This document shows positions 34,477 to 36,862 of a stretch of 36,862 bases of DNA, piece by piece. Every line of letters begins with the position of its first letter. The first letter of the stretch is position 1. The DNA is from a bacterium BMS3Abin06. GTDB lineage: Bacteria; Nitrospirota; Thermodesulfovibrionia; UBA6902. The stretch lies in NCBI GenBank assembly GCA_002897895.1, contig BDSY01000083.1, positions 1-36,862 on the forward strand, read 5' to 3'. The translations under genes were made by a program, and so were the position numbers. The notes beneath the pieces are model-generated. The model was not told where the DNA came from. It worked only from the letters and a program-made list of their open reading frames with translations, and searched no databases.

Positions 34477-35487
34477 TTAAGTTCTTTTGTGTTCCTCCAC
34501 TTTATTGCCGAGATATATTATAAGTTCTTTTATCCCCTCTCCTGTTACCGAGCATATCGGGAAAAAGGCATAGTGCTTATCTTTGCAATATCGGGCGAGC
34601 GTGTCAAACCTTTCCCCATCACCTTTTATATCAAGCTTTGTTCCGGCTATTGCCCGGGGTTTTTTAATTAATTCAGAACTATAGAGTTCCAGCTCCTTAT
34701 TGATTTTTTCAAGGTTATCCGTTGGGTCACCTTCAGCCATCTCTGATATATCGACAAGGTGCAGCAGAACGGACGTCCTCTCTACATGGCGTAAAAACTG
34801 AAACCCCAGCCCTGTTCCTTTATGTGCCCCTTCTATTAAACCCGGAATATCTGCAATTACGAAGCTTTTAAACTCTCCATATTTAACAACACCGAGGGCA
34901 GGTTTCAGGGTAGTGAATGGATAATCTGCAATTTTGGGTCTTGCGGAAGAGAGGGCGGATATTAAAGTGGATTTGCCCGCGTTCGGAAGCCCTATCAGTC
35001 CTACATCCGCGAGGAGTTTTAATTCCAGGAAGAGGGTTCTCTCTTCACCCGGTTCTCCGGGCTGGGCAAATCTCGGGGCCTGTCTTGTAGAACTCTTGAA
35101 GTGGCTGTTTCCAAGTCCGCCTCTCCCGCCTTTTCCAGCTATGAACTCCTGGCCTTCTATTGTAAGGTCACAAAGTATTTCGCCGGATTCAAAATCCTTT
35201 ATAAGTGTTCCAATGGGCACGGGCATTATAAGGTCTTTCCCGTTTTTGCCGTGCATGTTTTTGCCCATTCCATGCTGACCCTTTTTAGCCAGGTATTGCT
35301 GACGGTACTTAAAGTCCAGCAGGGTATTAAGGTCTCCCCTGGCCCTGAAGATGATATGTCCGCCTCTCCCTCCATCACCGCCGTCAGGGCCGCCCCGTGG
35401 TATGAACTTTTCTCTTCGAAAGCTCACACATCCCCTGCCGCCGTCTCCTGCCTTTACATAGACTTTTACCTGATCAATGAATTTCAT
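34477..35487 (-). CDS. obg: Obg-family ribosome-assembly GTPase
   Basis: The 336-residue protein has the glycine-rich N-terminal Obg domain (GDGGRGCVSFRREKFIPRGG, then PDGGDGGRGGHIIF), and the G domain with GLPNAGKST (166-174), the switch I threonines in YPFTTLKPALG, DIPGLIEGAHKGTGLG (213-228) and GTKLDI as G4. The optional C-terminal OCT domain is absent, as in E. coli-like short forms. It acts in 50S subunit maturation and stress signalling. It follows rpmA, a common arrangement, but a strong terminator separates the ribosomal genes from obg, so it needs its own promoter. Confidence 0.95.
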   Translation of the reverse strand: MKFIDQVKVYVKAGDGGRGCVSFRREKFIPRGGPDGGDGGRGGHIIFRARGDLNTLLDFKYRQQYLAKKGQHGMGKNMHGKNGKDLIMPVPIGTLIKDFESGEILCDLTIEGQEFIAGKGGRGGLGNSHFKSSTRQAPRFAQPGEPGEERTLFLELKLLADVGLIGLPNAGKSTLISALSSARPKIADYPFTTLKPALGVVKYGEFKSFVIADIPGLIEGAHKGTGLGFQFLRHVERTSVLLHLVDISEMAEGDPTDNLEKINKELELYSSELIKKPRAIAGTKLDIKGDGERFDTLARYCKDKHYAFFPICSVTGEGIKELIIYLGNKVEEHKRT

Positions 35488-35573
35488 TGTTTTAATAATA
35501 CAATATTTTTTAGCTACAGACTTTCACTGACTACCGAAAACTAAAAAATCAGAATGGCAAATATCAACAAAAA

Positions 35574-35594
35574 AAGGCGGGCTCAGCCCGCCTT
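35574..35594 (-). terminator. Strong intrinsic terminator after rpmA
   Basis: AAGGCGGGC, a three-base loop and GCCCGCCTT form a perfect 9-pair stem, followed on the minus strand by a T-run (35568-35575 as A on plus). It ends the rplU-rpmA transcript before obg. Confidence 0.9.
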
Positions 35595-35624
35595 CCAGAG
35601 TGAATTTCTAATAGTATCCTTCTG

Positions 35625-35885
35625 TTATGCTTCTGCAGGATAGACGCTTATCTGTTGTTTTGATTTGCCCCTGCGCTCAAATTTTACGATTCCGGCGATT
35701 CTGGCAAAAAGTGTATCATCGCTTCCCTTGCCGACGTTAAAACCAGGATGGAACTTGGTGCCTCTCTGTCTGACAAGGATATTACCTGCTTTTACAACCT
35801 GCCCGCCGTACATTTTTACACCAAGGCGTTTTGACTCACTATCGCGTCCATTTCTTGTGCTCCCAACACCTTTTTTATGAGCCAT
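35625..35885 (-). CDS. rpmA: 50S ribosomal protein L27
   Basis: The 86-residue protein begins [20 protein letters not shown] and continues LGVKMYGGQ and [12 protein letters not shown], the standard L27 sequence. It begins directly with the AHKKG peptide, so no N-terminal processing extension of the Firmicutes type is present. The N-terminal tail reaches the peptidyl-transferase centre. GGAGG is well placed before the ATG at 35885. It forms an operon with rplU 18 bases upstream. Confidence 0.97.
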   Translation of the reverse strand: MAHKKGVGSTRNGRDSESKRLGVKMYGGQVVKAGNILVRQRGTKFHPGFNVGKGSDDTLFARIAGIVKFERRGKSKQQISVYPAEA

Positions 35886-35903
35886 TTTTTATCCTCCAAT
35901 TAA

Positions 35904-36218
35904 TTAGTTGACCTGAATACTCTTAATCTTGACAGATGTATACTGCTGCCTGTGGCCTCTCAGTTTCCTGTGGCCTTTTCTTAGTTTTTGTTTGAATACA
36001 AGGACTTTTTTGGCTTTGTCGGTCCCCAGGACATCAGCAGTCACTTTTGCCGACGAAAGAAAAGGGGTGCCGTATGAAATATTATCACCCTCCGAGACCA
36101 TTACAACATTATCAAATGTAACAGTATCCCCGGCAACATTTTTAAGTTTTTCAACTTTTAAAATGTCCCCCTCGGATATCCTGTATTGTTTTCCACCTGT
36201 TTCAATTATTGCATACAT
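35904..36218 (-). CDS. rplU: 50S ribosomal protein L21
   Basis: The 104-residue protein MYAIIETGGKQYRISEGD matches L21 from its first residue, and the C-terminal half has GHRKLRGHRQQYTSVKIKSI. I start at ATG 36218 because GGAGG lies eight bases upstream; the upstream ATG at 36251 would add eleven unrelated residues. It binds 23S rRNA and is co-transcribed with rpmA. Confidence 0.96.
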   Translation of the reverse strand: MYAIIETGGKQYRISEGDILKVEKLKNVAGDTVTFDNVVMVSEGDNISYGTPFLSSAKVTADVLGTDKAKKVLVFKQKLRKGHRKLRGHRQQYTSVKIKSIQVN

Positions 36219-36252
36219 ATATAAAGCCTCCAGTTGCTGAAATAGATACATT

Positions 36253-36281
36253 TTTTAACATAATTTTTTGAATAAAGTCAA
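36253..36281 (-). promoter_or_regulatory. Possible promoter of rplU-rpmA
   Basis: TTGACT (36276-36281) and TTAAAA (36253-36258) on the minus strand are 17 bases apart, giving a leader of about 28 bases to the L21 ATG. The -10 box is weak. I see no room for an autoregulatory L21 leader downstream of it. Confidence 0.35.
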
Positions 36282-36473
36282 TGCGTCAATAACATTTGTC
36301 AATAAATATCCTGTATTCAGTTGGTGCAAAACAGGTTGCGGTTGAAGGAAATCGGCATCAAACTGAATTTTGGTGATTTACAGAAAGGATTTAATACGTA
36401 AATAAAGGTTCTTTCTCATAATGAATGGGTAAATATGAACTCATCTTATCTAAAAAGAATGGCTGTGGGCATT

Positions 36474-36491
36474 CCCCTCTAAAAAGAGGGG
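36474..36491. repeat. CCCCTCT-AAAA-AGAGGGG hairpin directly before the DUF559 gene
   Basis: A perfect seven-pair stem with a four-base loop lies 17 bases upstream of the DUF559 ATG, followed by GTGCAGGGGTGTGTTT. It contains no T-run on the plus strand. It could be the 5' boundary of a mobile or dispersed DUF559 cassette. Confidence 0.5.
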
Positions 36492-36508
36492 TGCAGGGGT
36501 GTGTTTAA

Positions 36509-36862
36509 ATGAAAATCAAGTATAATCCGAAACTAAAGGAATTAGCCGGAAGCCTGAGAAATAACAGTACAAAAGCTGAAATAAAACTCCGGGGTTATTT
36601 GAAAGGGAAACAACTAATGGGGCATGATTTTCACAGGCAAAAACCAATAGACAATTATATAGCAGATTTTTTTTGTAATACATTGATCTCGACAGTACCG
36701 AGTTCTGTCATTCCGGCTTGTCCGGAATCTATAACCCTTTGATTTTCCCGGATTCCCGACAAGCGGGAATGACAACTGCGTGGTCATGACGTTTTCTTTA
36801 GAATCAACATGTTAAAAGAGAACTCGGTACTCTTAAGATTGATGTTAGCAATTGAATTGGAT
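36509..36862 (+). pseudogene. DUF559 endonuclease-fold gene interrupted by a MITE, 3' end outside the window
   Basis: The start encodes MKIKYNPKLKELAGSLRNNS followed by TKAEIKLRGYLKGKQLMG and HDFHRQKPIDNYIADFFCN, the usual DUF559 opening (Vsr-like restriction-endonuclease fold). The frame then runs into an inserted element at 36688-36837 and stops at 36742. Removing the insertion with one copy of its ATTGAT duplication restores NTLMLAIELD in frame, which matches the expected DUF559 continuation (a beta strand ending in the catalytic E-x-D region). The gene is therefore a recent disruption; the rest lies beyond the right edge. DUF559 genes are of unknown function. Confidence 0.8.
36688..36837. 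mobile_element. 150-base MITE-like element with 19-base terminal inverted repeats
   Basis: The ends CTCGACAGTACCGAGTTCT and, on the other strand, CTTAAGAGTACCGAGTTCT agree at 16 of 19 positions, the inner 13 perfectly. ATTGAT occurs directly outside both ends (36682-36687 and 36838-36843) as a 6-base target-site duplication. Inside is a second inverted repeat, GTCATTCCGGCTTGTCCGG against GTCATTCCCGCTTGTCGGG. There is no coding capacity, so movement would need a transposase in trans. Confidence 0.8.

Noticed and set aside
36219..36251. Longer L21 starting at 36251
   Set aside because: The added residues are not part of L21, and the GGAGG ribosome site lies between this ATG and the one at 36218.

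Overview
The window (36,862 bases, moderate GC) looks like chromosomal DNA of a Gram-negative, diderm bacterium. It carries an RND efflux system with an outer-membrane channel lipoprotein, and large secreted proteins built from parallel beta-helix, PKD, thrombospondin type-3 and ASPM/HYDIN-like (choice-of-anchor-D) domains. The rplU-rpmA-obg-proB order is common in Nitrospirota and Deltaproteobacteria-like lineages. My best guess is Nitrospirota or a close relative; this is inferred from gene style only.

Left part (1-12,607) is a cell-surface region. It starts with the 3' end of a secreted beta-helix/PKD protein. Two adjacent paralogous membrane enzymes of the alkaline-phosphatase/sulfatase superfamily follow, then an inverted multi-spanning GT-C glycosyltransferase, a third copy of the enzyme, and an inverted MurJ/Wzx-like flippase preceded by hpt. 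In all three enzymes the formylglycine cysteine position of true sulfatases is threonine. With five N-terminal membrane helices, this points to phosphotransferases of the LtaS/EptA/PbgA type acting on a surface glycan or lipid.

Middle part (12,608-19,866) holds a GT4-like glycosyltransferase, tsaC, a Pit phosphate transporter with its DUF47 (PhoU-like) partner, and the oxidative pentose-phosphate genes gnd-zwf-pgl on the minus strand. Degenerate GTTAAC/GTGAAC-type repeats lie in two of the spacers.

A 490-base intergenic region (19,867-20,356) contains a near-consensus sigma-70 promoter followed about 180 bases later by a terminator-like hairpin, so it may encode a small RNA or an attenuated leader. 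Downstream are an unrecognised 229-residue secreted protein, a possible 15-residue coupled leader ORF, and a 1057-residue secreted modular protein. The last 89 residues of that protein match those of the beta-helix protein at the left edge, defining a shared C-terminal module.

Right part (24,303-36,862) holds a DUF362 protein, an unknown small membrane protein, and a tightly overlapping minus-strand efflux operon (TetR regulator, outer-membrane channel, membrane-fusion protein, RND pump). The regulator has a good promoter containing a 20-base dyad and may be leaderless. Then come a chimeric relic joining a uvrB 5' fragment to an IS4/IS1634-type transposase 3' fragment, proB, obg, and rpmA-rplU with a strong terminator. 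The window ends in a DUF559 gene split by a 150-base MITE-like insertion whose 6-base target duplication can be read directly.
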